DNA of 12,317 nt from Holosporaceae bacterium (GTDB lineage: Bacteria > Pseudomonadota > Alphaproteobacteria > UBA3830). The stretch is from assembly GCA_031288435.1 (NCBI GenBank), contig JAITRK010000021.1, positions 1 through 12,317 on the forward strand, read 5' to 3'. Below, piece after piece: positions 1-10,609 of the stretch (positions are counted from its first letter, which is position 1; each line of letters opens with the position of its first letter). The notes below the pieces were generated by a model that saw nothing but the letters and a program-made list of their open reading frames with translations, was not told the origin of the DNA and did no database searches. Position numbers and translations under genes: made by a program.

Positions 1-25
1 ATGAAACAAGTATATTTTTCTTCAT
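1..25 (-). CDS. Start of an unidentified gene that leaves the window
   Basis: Only the first 8 codons of a minus-strand gene are visible, reading MKKNILVS. The start is supported by a strong Shine-Dalgarno sequence (GGAGGGAG, minus strand, bases 41 to 34) 8 bases upstream of the ATG, and by a near-consensus promoter further upstream. A Lys-rich start followed by hydrophobic residues suits the beginning of a signal peptide or membrane anchor, but too little is seen to name a product. It lies downstream of the MFS gene on the same strand yet has its own promoter, so it probably forms a separate transcription unit. Confidence 0.6.
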
Positions 26-33
26 TTTCTGAT

Positions 34-87
34 CTCCCTCCAAAAACTACAATGTCAATAATAGCATATCGCAGCGATATTTGTCAA
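34..87 (-). promoter_or_regulatory. Strong sigma-70-type promoter and RBS of the leftmost gene
   Basis: On the minus strand a perfect TTGACA (bases 87-82) is followed after 18 bases by TATTAT (63-58), with a TG two bases before the -10 box (extended -10). Transcription would begin near base 50, giving a leader of about 25 bases that carries GGAGGGAG (41-34) before the ATG at 25. This is the closest match to the bacterial consensus in the window. Confidence 0.72.
66..80. repeat. Perfect 15-base palindrome inside the promoter spacer (candidate operator)
   Basis: ATATCGC-A-GCGATAT is a perfect 7-1-7 inverted repeat lying wholly between the -35 and -10 boxes of the leftmost promoter. A dimeric repressor bound there would block RNA polymerase. 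The geometry is read directly; the operator role is inferred. Confidence 0.55.
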
Positions 88-177
88 GTATTTTTACGTT
101 ATTACACACAATTTTTTCGAAAATTTTATATAAATGCTAGAAACATTGGGAATCGCGAAGCTAAATATATGAATTTG

Positions 178-3590
<3,413 letters not shown>

Positions 3591-3613
3591 ATTAACCTTT
3601 CATAAAACCTTAT

Positions 3614-3645
3614 CCAGCAGAATCAGTACCAGGCTGCTGGTTTTG
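3614..3645 (+). terminator. Rho-independent terminator after ligA
   Basis: CCAGCAG (3614-3620) and CTGCTGG (3634-3640) form a 7-bp GC-rich stem with a 13-base loop, followed by TTTTGT. A smaller alternative stem, ACCAG with CTGGT, shares the right arm. It sits 23 bases after the ligA stop and only 5 bases before the next ATG. Confidence 0.7.
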
Positions 3646-3649
3646 TAGT

Positions 3650-6600
3650 ATGAGTTTTTTTAGTAGTACCGTAGCGTTGCTTAGCAGAAAAAGAAAACAA
3701 GGTAGTCAGAACGACGCCCATTGGACGAAGTCTAGTGAACAGCTTGTTTCCAATGAAGAAATATTTGCCAACTACGAACCGACACCGAATTTAGATTTTC
3801 CCATTCGAGACTATCTGAAAGAATCGTTTTCGGTGTTAATCGTGAACCCGATGCACAGCTGCATGTGGAAAATCACCAGGGGAATCTCATTTGTAATTAC
3901 TGGAATCCTGTGCGGAGCATCCATAGCCGTAGTCATATGCTGTGTGCTAATGCAATTTGGAACCATAGAAAACTCTCTGATCGGAACAATTATCTCACGT
4001 CCGTTTGAAAGAATGTTTCCGGATCTGGATATATCGATAAGGTCCGCCATGTTTCAATGGAATTCCGAACATGGAACATTCGAAATAAGCCTAAGAAAGG
4101 TCAGGGCGGACGACGTGGTTATACCGAGAGTATCAATCATCCCAAACTACTTGGAAAGTATTCGTCAGCTAAAGTTTGTGCCCGGAATTGTTTCTGTGGT
4201 AAATGCTCGAATTAAAGGGATCATTTCGGACGATTACAAATCCTTGTCCGTTCGGTCAAATATGGAAACCAACACGGAAAATAGCGCCTATTTCGATCCG
4301 GTCGCCGCGGTTGGCGGCATAAATGCGGTTCTGGATAAAAATACGATAATAAAGTTTATAAATGCAGATGTATCCATAGCAGATAATAGAAATATTACCT
4401 GGAACCTAAAGAATTTTTACAGCGAATATGAGGTTGGCGCAAAGCTTCCTAGAGTTCTTTCATTTTCGTCCGTTATGCCTGGAACGGAGCACAGCGCTAC
4501 CGTGAAAATGCAGAGGGTGCTGGAAAATAACAATGTATTCCACGATGTTACGTTGGACTCCATGAACCCATTCTCCATCTACAGCACTTTTGCAAATAAA
4601 AATACTCTTTTTAACGAGTGGATATCGTTGCTGGAGGGATACGACCTGCCCGTATCCGGAACGCTGAGGTTAAAGTATCATAAGGGGAATTTATCCAGCT
4701 GCAGGTTTGATTTAACAGCTTCCGTTGGAACTGTTAGGCTACTTGGCCAAAATTCATTGGCGCTTACTCTGGGCAAGAAAATAGATAACGGTAGCATCTC
4801 TGGCACCATTCAGCCTAACAGGGTCGACATAGATGCACTGGACGTATCCTACGGAGATTCCGGCGTAAAATTAACTAACATCAATGTCCCGCTGAAAAAT
4901 TTTCTGCCGAAAAGCTATGGCGGAATAAATGGAACCCTCAGCGTTACCAATATTGGCATGCAGGGCATGGAAACCATACTTCCGGAGAATATCTCCAAGA
5001 CCGTCGTACCGACATTTAGAAACTGTCTCCCTGGATTTAGGTTAGAATCTTTCAAGGTCGACCTAAACGGCCCGATATCCTTTGGTAAAGAAATACCGAA
5101 AGGTCAGCTCGCCATAGGAAAAGGAATGTTTAAAATCAGCGATGCTCGAATTCCGATCGGCAGCGACACAATTACAAACATAGACGCTGTTGGAACCGTA
5201 ACCGATGACGGTCTAGATATAAAGCTATTAAATGCAAAATTAAAAAGCACCTCCGTAAACGGCGGATCCTTCTTCCTATCCAATAAAGATAATTCCTGGA
5301 CTGGGAAAATCAACGTCGTATTTCCGCTAAAAGATGTATCAAACTATGCCCCTGAAGTTTCAAATAAGTTATCCACGCTTCCGCTGGATAAATTAAATAT
5401 AAAGGGCACGGCCAATCTGGATATGAAATTGGTTCGCTTGGACAGCGACAAAAAAACAAAAAGTGGATTGCCGTTTAGGATTGTGGAATGCGAAGGCGAA
5501 CTTTGCTCAACTGATAACAAAAAGAAGATTTTCGTACGCTGGAATAGCAATAACCTAGATCTAAAAGGGGACGTAAGCAACGGGAACGACAACTCCTTAA
5601 AGGTAAACGTTAAAGAAAATCTCGTCGCCAAAACAGGGACGGCTAATTTTGAATTGGATTGCACGTCAGATTTCCTACGCTCGCTGTTGCCAATGGCGCC
5701 GAAATGGATTTCCGGCAACGTAGCTCTGCGAATCGATAATTCCTGGGATAAAGGGAAAGAAGTATTCGATATAATCGCCGATCTCAGAGGAACCTCTTTC
5801 GATATACCGATAATTGGCAGCGTTAAATTGCCGATGGATGACGGCACATTCAAGGCAACTGTCACGAAAACTGGCGATCTGCTGAATTTTTCCAACCTGG
5901 TGCTGGAAACCAACTACACAAAGATCTCCGGAAAAATAATTACCAATTTGTCAGGAGATATAATCAGGTGTTCGCTGAATACATTTAACATAAACGGATG
6001 TTCTACAAGGATGAGCATATCCAGGGAAAAGGATTCCAGCTACTTGCTTTCGCTATTGGGCGACAGCATCGATATGAGTAGGCTATCGTCTCCACAGGAA
6101 ATGCAAGCTAAGAGTCCGTCCTCGTTGTTCGCCTATGTGGATCTTAGGGAAATAATACTATCTCCATATAGAAAGCTGAAGAACGTCAAGGGCAACATTC
6201 GCATTTGCAATGGCAGCATCGTTGGCGGCGAATGCGTAGCTCTGTATGGTAACGCTGCGACATTGGCGCTTAGCGCGAAACCTGCGGATGGATCGCTGGA
6301 CGGTGTGATCATGATTTCTGCTTCCGACGCCGGAGAACTCATGAAATATCTCGGAGTTTCGGATTGCATGAGCGGCGGAACGCTGAATGCCTCCTTCAAG
6401 TCCTCAAGCAAATCCACATTCCTGTCCGGTGGCTTCGAAATGAATAATTTCCTGGTCACCAATAGTGATACACTGAAAAAATTGATCTATCTATCTTCGC
6501 CAAATATGGTGTTAGGGAACGATCTGTCATTCGGGTGCAACTCATTTGTCGGGCGTCTGATCGCTTCCAAAGATAGGCTTGAAATAAAAAGTGGCAGAAT

Positions 6601-7126
6601 CCTTAGCCCAATGATGTCGTTTACCATCGACGCCACATATAATCGTCGAAAGGATGAAATCAACGCCACTGGGTTATCGCTGCCGATGTCTTCCTTCATC
6701 AAAAACAGTAGAAATGGAAAAGGAGCGTTTGTTGGCGAGTATAAGGGAACCGGACGTCTATCTTCGCCGTCAATAGCTGTTAAGACTTTGAAATTCATGG
6801 AGTACGACACTGTAGAGTATATCTTCGGAAAAATGCTGCCGACTCTGGAACCGTCGGGTGAAATAGACAGCAAATACGTTCAGCAAGACAATGAAGATGG
6901 TGAAAAAGTAGAACCCAGAGAAAAGATGGTTGCTCCAATAGAAAGCGAAGAAGACGATCCATTTGTTACCGAAGCCTTTGATGCTCCACTGGGTAAAAAC
7001 CTGGACGACGATGATAAAACGGCTTCCAAGGTTGTTGAGCCCATCAAACAACACGTCAGAACCAGAACCGTTGATAAAAAGACCGGAGTTATTATCACCA
7101 GAGGCTCCAAAAGTGATTTAGACTAA
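3650..7126 (+). CDS. AsmA/YhdP-like inner-membrane protein, probable lipid-transfer bridge
   Basis: This 1158-residue protein resembles the large AsmA-like family (YhdP, TamB relatives; E. coli YhdP is about 1266 residues), which span the periplasm and help move phospholipids to the outer membrane. One membrane helix is seen at about residues 79-102; the rest is long, beta-rich and repetitive, as expected for a periplasmic groove. The AsmA_2-type C-terminal region is recognisable at about residues 905-1060 (a GGTL start, a NSDTLKKLIYLSSPN stretch, a GRILSPMMSFTIDATY stretch, then GEYKGTGRLSSPSIAV). Two features are unusual: about 78 polar residues before the helix, and an acidic, Lys-rich tail of roughly 90 residues. 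The ATG used has no good Shine-Dalgarno and follows the ligA terminator directly, so the true start could be downstream, for example at the Met codons near residues 68 and 72. Confidence 0.8.
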   Translation: MSFFSSTVALLSRKRKQGSQNDAHWTKSSEQLVSNEEIFANYEPTPNLDFPIRDYLKESFSVLIVNPMHSCMWKITRGISFVITGILCGASIAVVICCVLMQFGTIENSLIGTIISRPFERMFPDLDISIRSAMFQWNSEHGTFEISLRKVRADDVVIPRVSIIPNYLESIRQLKFVPGIVSVVNARIKGIISDDYKSLSVRSNMETNTENSAYFDPVAAVGGINAVLDKNTIIKFINADVSIADNRNITWNLKNFYSEYEVGAKLPRVLSFSSVMPGTEHSATVKMQRVLENNNVFHDVTLDSMNPFSIYSTFANKNTLFNEWISLLEGYDLPVSGTLRLKYHKGNLSSCRFDLTASVGTVRLLGQNSLALTLGKKIDNGSISGTIQPNRVDIDALDVSYGDSGVKLTNINVPLKNFLPKSYGGINGTLSVTNIGMQGMETILPENISKTVVPTFRNCLPGFRLESFKVDLNGPISFGKEIPKGQLAIGKGMFKISDARIPIGSDTITNIDAVGTVTDDGLDIKLLNAKLKSTSVNGGSFFLSNKDNSWTGKINVVFPLKDVSNYAPEVSNKLSTLPLDKLNIKGTANLDMKLVRLDSDKKTKSGLPFRIVECEGELCSTDNKKKIFVRWNSNNLDLKGDVSNGNDNSLKVNVKENLVAKTGTANFELDCTSDFLRSLLPMAPKWISGNVALRIDNSWDKGKEVFDIIADLRGTSFDIPIIGSVKLPMDDGTFKATVTKTGDLLNFSNLVLETNYTKISGKIITNLSGDIIRCSLNTFNINGCSTRMSISREKDSSYLLSLLGDSIDMSRLSSPQEMQAKSPSSLFAYVDLREIILSPYRKLKNVKGNIRICNGSIVGGECVALYGNAATLALSAKPADGSLDGVIMISASDAGELMKYLGVSDCMSGGTLNASFKSSSKSTFLSGGFEMNNFLVTNSDTLKKLIYLSSPNMVLGNDLSFGCNSFVGRLIASKDRLEIKSGRILSPMMSFTIDATYNRRKDEINATGLSLPMSSFIKNSRNGKGAFVGEYKGTGRLSSPSIAVKTLKFMEYDTVEYIFGKMLPTLEPSGEIDSKYVQQDNEDGEKVEPREKMVAPIESEEDDPFVTEAFDAPLGKNLDDDDKTASKVVEPIKQHVRTRTVDKKTGVIITRGSKSDLD

Positions 7127-7181
7127 AATATGAATCGGCGCTAATTCTTTAGTCGCAGAAGCGTATTCTCCACATGAGATA

Positions 7182-7222
7182 TTGACTTTTGCCATTTATT
7201 CTCTAGACTCTTATCGTATAAT
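7182..7222 (+). promoter_or_regulatory. Candidate promoter of the rpmH-rnpA-yidD cluster
   Basis: A perfect -10 box TATAAT lies at 7217-7222, 18 bases before the rpmH ATG. Its -35 box is poor (TTTATT at 7195-7200, spacer 16). A good -35-like TTGACT at 7182-7187 is too far from it, but has TAGACT (7204-7209) 16 bases downstream. Either pair, or both, may be used. Confidence 0.4.
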
Positions 7223-7240
7223 TGTAAATTGGAGAGTGGT

Positions 7241-7372
7241 ATGGCTAGGCCGACATATAATCCCAGCAGATTAGTTCGTAAGCGTCGTCATGGTTTCAGA
7301 GCTAGAATGGCAGCCGGTGGGCGCGTACTGAAATCACGAAGAGCAAAATCGCGTGCACGTTTGTCGGTCTGA
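7241..7372 (+). CDS. rpmH: 50S ribosomal protein L34
   Basis: This 43-residue basic protein is a structural component of the large ribosomal subunit. The family signature is clear: [17 protein letters not shown] in the first half and a [10 protein letters not shown] ending. The N-terminus MARPTYNPS corresponds to the usual MKRTxQPS. The central segment after the RARM motif reads AAGGRVL and appears two residues shorter than the common form. The ATG has GGAGAG 4 bases upstream. It heads a tight cluster with rnpA and yidD, the order conserved across bacteria. Confidence 0.95.
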   Translation: MARPTYNPSRLVRKRRHGFRARMAAGGRVLKSRRAKSRARLSV

Positions 7373-7377
7373 TAGGC

Positions 7378-7731
7378 TTGCGTAGAAAATTCAGAATTCG
7401 TTGTCGAAGAGATTTCGTGCAGGCAGCGCGATCTGGGTTGTTTTCTGCATCCGAAAACATGGTGATCCAGTGCGCGGAAAATGGCGAAAGATATTTTAGA
7501 GTGGGATTTACGGCTTCAAGGAAAGTGGGCAACGCCGTTGTCAGGAATCGCTGTAAACGCAGAATGCGAGCGCTGGCCGATATTCTACTCAGGGAGTCAG
7601 GTTTGGAAGGCGTTGATTACGTTTTCATTGCAAAAAAAACTTTGCACACGGCGCATTGGAAAGCTTTAGTGGCTGCCGCTGAAAGGTCTATCGCTTTTTT
7701 GCATCGCAGGATAGGCAAATGCGAGCGCTAG
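7378..7731 (+). CDS. rnpA: Ribonuclease P protein component
   Basis: RnpA is the basic protein cofactor of ribonuclease P, which removes the 5' leader from tRNA precursors. The protein has 117 residues (E. coli 119). It carries the RNR motif, SRKVGNAVVRNRCKRRMR at about residues 47-64, and the N-terminal RRDF preceding the substrate-binding region. The start is a TTG, 5 bases after the rpmH stop; no ATG in frame would keep the N-terminal strand, so this rare start is the best choice although the Shine-Dalgarno is weak. Close spacing suggests translational coupling to rpmH. The end overlaps yidD by 13 bases. Confidence 0.95.
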   Translation: MRRKFRIRCRRDFVQAARSGLFSASENMVIQCAENGERYFRVGFTASRKVGNAVVRNRCKRRMRALADILLRESGLEGVDYVFIAKKTLHTAHWKALVAAAERSIAFLHRRIGKCER

Positions 7732-7928
7732 TTGTTGCTGCAATCAGATTTTATCAAAGATGCATCTCTATGCATTTGAAATCGCAGTGCAAGTTCTATC
7801 CAACCTGCTCAGAATATGCGCTGGAGTCCATAGAAAAATTCGGATTATGGAAAGGCGCTTGGAAAACGATACGACGACTTGCAAAGTGCCATCCGCTATC
7901 ACGCGGCGGAATCGACTTCCCGCTTTAG
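7719..7928 (+). CDS. yidD: Membrane protein insertion efficiency factor YidD
   Basis: YidD is a small membrane-associated protein that assists membrane protein insertion, in concert with YidC. This 69-residue copy has the conserved core IRFYQRCIS near the start, CKFYPTCSEYAL (Cys 24 and 30), a KGAWKTIRRLAKCHP segment with Cys 57, and GGIDFP at the end. The start overlaps the last codons of rnpA by 13 bases, as in many genomes, so the three genes form one operon. In most bacteria yidC comes next; here the cluster stops and an accessory region begins, so yidC must be elsewhere. Confidence 0.95.
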   Translation: MRALVVAAIRFYQRCISMHLKSQCKFYPTCSEYALESIEKFGLWKGAWKTIRRLAKCHPLSRGGIDFPL

Positions 7929-8081
7929 GAATGGCTTTTAACACATAAATAGCTTCTAAAATAACACAATTTTAAATTTGAAAAAAAACTTCATATTTAA
8001 CATTATTTTAAGAAATAAAGCTTATTCTAAATAAAATTTAGTTCAACATAAAGTATTTTCAAAACGATAAGGAGAAAGAGG
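7929..8081 (+). promoter_or_regulatory. AT-rich intergenic region with a candidate promoter
   Basis: This stretch of about 150 bases holds no gene. A promoter-like pair, TTGAAA (7978-7983), 17 bases, CATTAT (8001-8006), points towards the downstream exported protein. AAGGAG at 8069-8074 is a strong ribosome binding site 7 bases before its ATG. No convincing terminator for the yidD operon was found. Confidence 0.3.
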
Positions 8082-10118
8082 ATGAAAAAAAGCCTGTTGA
8101 TACTGTGTCTATTGACTGGAATTGTGCAGGGCAATGTATACGCCGAACCCAAATCAGAGGGAATACTGGACGTAACCGACAAAGCCTCCCCCCAAAAAAT
8201 TATAGATTCATTCGTAGTAATTACTGAGGCGGAGCTTGCCCTTTTGGTGATGGAATCGGTAATTTGTGAAGGTGAAAAAAGTCAAAATAATTCTGCTGTA
8301 GCAAAAAATCTAACAGAATATAGAAAATTTATTAAAGGCGAAAAAAATCCTGTAAAATTTTTCGAAGATAAATTTCTTTATCCCTATGCAGGACGCGAGG
8401 AGCGCAGCCTTTGGGAAGAACTAAAGATTAAGCCTGGGGAAGTAGTTAAGCAACAGGAATATTGTAAAAATGTAGTCACATCCCTAGGTAAAAAAATATG
8501 GGAGAATATTGATTGGGCATATAATAGCATTGATTGGAACGATGTCGGACAATATGTTGGAACTCTTTATAATGGTACAGAATTTGCAACGGGAACGCTT
8601 ATTAATTTTGACGGAATGGAATCCGAACTAGAAGGAAGGGTGGTGCTAACCGCCGGTAGTAACTATATGAATCTTCCTGGTGAATATGATAAGACAATAA
8701 TCAATGATAAATGTAGCGATAGTATACAATTAATAGGCAATGCAAAGACCTTGGTTGAAACGCCAAAGTTGCGGGAAGCTTTTACACCTTATCAATCACA
8801 TATGTTTTTCGCCATCAACGGAGAATCATACAGAATTGTTAAAGTCTATGCGCGCACTGATATTGATGTGGCGATATTTATCCTCGATAGACCAGTATTA
8901 AAAAGTGAAACTCCAGTATGTGGAGCGGATATAAATACAGAAGATCTACAACCAAAGGATCCTCGAACTGTTTTTACAGTTGGATCCGGTAATAATTTTT
9001 GGTGCTATTCCAAAAGAGCTACATTGAAATCTGGTGTGAAAATCGGAAACAACAAAATCATAACGGATGTTGATGATAAAGATCATCGTAGCTTAAGTTG
9101 CTCCTACGGAGATACAGGATCGCCAATAATAGATGCTACTAACGATGCTAAAAGAAAAATTATTGGAGTTTTTACAAAAAATAACCGCAACTCGGAGTAC
9201 TTAGATAACTCTCTAATCAAGTGGATAGGCGCAGTTTTGGACAATGCAAACGACATAAAAATACAAAAGCGTAATCTAGGGCCGATTGCAATGCAAATGA
9301 TTAAAGAAGGATTTAATGAATTAAGCTATGTTAACGGGTGGTTAAACGCAACCTTTCTGTTCGTTAATAATTTATATAATACTCTTCTTCTGGAAACTGA
9401 AAAATTGTATTGTAAAGATAACAACTACACAGAACTTGGAGAAAGATTAAGACCGGTAGCAAATGAAAGTGACTCACCATACGACATTTTTTCCAAAATT
9501 GCAGAAGAAGAGCTTGGTAAGTGGTCCGGAGAATTTATCAATAGAATGTCTTTATTGTTAAATGGTAATTGCGGATTTCTGGCGAATTATTTTATTTTTA
9601 GAAACAAAGCTATTTGCGAGTGTAATATTGGCCAAGAAAAATCGTCTGGGATTATCGAAAGTACTTACCCCACACAAGATGCACTAATGAATAAAATTAG
9701 TGAAACACTATGGTCAGATGAAAACAAGTGTATGGTATTTCGCTTTGACATTGCAGGCCACTCTTTTATTGGAATAAAAAAAGATGGCCGTATTGAAATA
9801 TTACAAGCTTGGCAGGAGGAATATCGCATACAGGATTGGCTAAGAAAAGGTGATAATTATTTTACTTTGGAAGAATTTAAAACAAAATTACAAAAAATTA
9901 CAAGCAACTTAGAAGAGGCGAATGATTTTTTCGGAATTGATCCAGAAAAAAGGTTGCTTAGTAGTACCGTACAAATAAAGTCCTTCTGCTTTAAAAGTTT
10001 TAAAAATGAATGCGACCTTAAATTTGATTTTACGACTACCAATTTTGAAGATAAAATATTTATTCCAGAAGAGGTATACAAATTTGTGGAAGAAGTTGGT
10101 ACTGGTGAGAAAAAATGA
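8082..10118 (+). CDS. Exported protein: trypsin-like pseudoprotease with possible papain-like C-terminal domain
   Basis: This is a 678-residue Sec-exported protein with a signal peptide (residues 1-21, cleavage after VYA). Residues 25-150 are charged and probably helical. Residues about 156-385 look like a chymotrypsin-fold domain: a FATGTLI strand, VVLTAGS where family members have TAAHC or TAGH, DIDVAIFIL containing the middle Asp (262), and YGDTGSPII in place of GDSGGP. The His position is Ser 193 and the Ser position Thr 345, so this domain is probably not a normal serine protease. Residues about 490-590 contain NCGFLA (Cys 497), GHSF (His 560) and, 15 residues on, LQAW (Gln 575), an order and spacing like papain-fold toxin and effector domains. 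The ATG follows AAGGAG. Function is not established; a role in interaction with a host or competitor is inferred. Confidence 0.75.
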   Translation: MKKSLLILCLLTGIVQGNVYAEPKSEGILDVTDKASPQKIIDSFVVITEAELALLVMESVICEGEKSQNNSAVAKNLTEYRKFIKGEKNPVKFFEDKFLYPYAGREERSLWEELKIKPGEVVKQQEYCKNVVTSLGKKIWENIDWAYNSIDWNDVGQYVGTLYNGTEFATGTLINFDGMESELEGRVVLTAGSNYMNLPGEYDKTIINDKCSDSIQLIGNAKTLVETPKLREAFTPYQSHMFFAINGESYRIVKVYARTDIDVAIFILDRPVLKSETPVCGADINTEDLQPKDPRTVFTVGSGNNFWCYSKRATLKSGVKIGNNKIITDVDDKDHRSLSCSYGDTGSPIIDATNDAKRKIIGVFTKNNRNSEYLDNSLIKWIGAVLDNANDIKIQKRNLGPIAMQMIKEGFNELSYVNGWLNATFLFVNNLYNTLLLETEKLYCKDNNYTELGERLRPVANESDSPYDIFSKIAEEELGKWSGEFINRMSLLLNGNCGFLANYFIFRNKAICECNIGQEKSSGIIESTYPTQDALMNKISETLWSDENKCMVFRFDIAGHSFIGIKKDGRIEILQAWQEEYRIQDWLRKGDNYFTLEEFKTKLQKITSNLEEANDFFGIDPEKRLLSSTVQIKSFCFKSFKNECDLKFDFTTTNFEDKIFIPEEVYKFVEEVGTGEKK

Positions 10119-10191
10119 TTTTGGAGATCGACCTACGCGATAGGCTTTCGCAGTCAAATCTGCAGTTAAATCTATTGTTGTGTCCGCCGTT

Positions 10192-10294
10192 TCACATGGG
10201 ATACAAATGGCGCTTTTTATATGTGACATCAAGACGCTTTAGCGCGTCGTGCACAGATGATACGCCGCAATTGAAGTCCTCCCGCTATTTCCAT
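10192..10294 (-). pseudogene. Remnant of an IS630-type transposase (N-terminal HTH part)
   Basis: On the minus strand the peptide EDFNCGVSSVHDALKRLDV followed by TYKKRH matches the end of the helix-turn-helix region of IS630-family first ORFs. Just upstream MEIA is in another frame, so one frameshift is needed, and a TGA ends the frame after HLYPM. Nothing of the DDE catalytic half is present. The bases between the preceding gene and this remnant (10119-10191) show no gene; they could be more of the same element. Reading frame and motif are visible; family assignment is from recollection of the family pattern. Confidence 0.55.
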
Positions 10295-10295
10295 T

Positions 10296-10595
10296 AGGTT
10301 TGCAACGGTGGACGCGAAAACCGGTTACAGCGAAAAAATCGTGGCGAAGCCTGCAAACGTCTCTGAATACAGGACTCTTGCCGAAGTTGTGGACAGCGTA
10401 AACGCTCGACGAATTTACATCGACAAAGGCTATGCATCAGCTGAAAATCGAGCGTTTTTGCGGCAAAAAACGAAATCCGAAGCTCCATCATGCATCATGC
10501 GGCCCGCAAAAATAAACCGACTCGAAAAAGTTCACGGACAGTTCCTGCTGAAATCTCTGGCTTTCAATCTTTTGAAGACCGTAAATGCAGCATAA
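10296..10595 (+). pseudogene. Truncated, frameshifted IS5-family transposase remnant
   Basis: The frame ending at TAA 10593-10595 encodes FATVDAKTGYSEKIVAKPAN, then RRIYIDKGYASAENRAFLR, both typical of the C-terminal half of IS5-group DDE transposases, including the second Asp (IDKGYA). After KTKSE the homologous frame shifts: IRSSIMHHAARKNKP, which matches the conserved IMxxAxRN segment, is read two bases over. The frame then returns for EKVHGQFLLKSLAFNLLKTV, the usual C-terminus. The segment with the catalytic Glu and about 40-50 residues between these blocks is missing, as is the whole N-terminal half. The element is dead. It abuts the IS630 remnant on the left. Confidence 0.8.
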
Positions 10596-10609
10596 TGCAA
10601 CAATGCTCT

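Noticed and set aside
105..135. Small A/T palindrome TTTTCGAAAA as an MFS terminator
   Set aside because: The stem is almost all A-T with no loop and no dependable T-tract.
5344..5913. 189-codon minus-strand frame
   Set aside because: It is antisense to the AsmA-like gene, Ser- and Phe-rich in the manner of shadow frames, and has no RBS.
7127..7240. Replication origin near rpmH
   Set aside because: rpmH often lies near dnaA and oriC, but no dnaA gene and no run of DnaA boxes is visible.
10228..10250. GACGC/GCGTC hairpin as a terminator for the 678-residue protein gene
   Set aside because: The stem is only 5 bp, lacks a T-tract, and lies inside the IS630-like coding remnant.
10115..10297. 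60-codon plus-strand frame overlapping the exported-protein stop by ATGA
   Set aside because: The overlap looks like translational coupling, but the peptide is not protein-like and runs antisense to the IS630 fragment.
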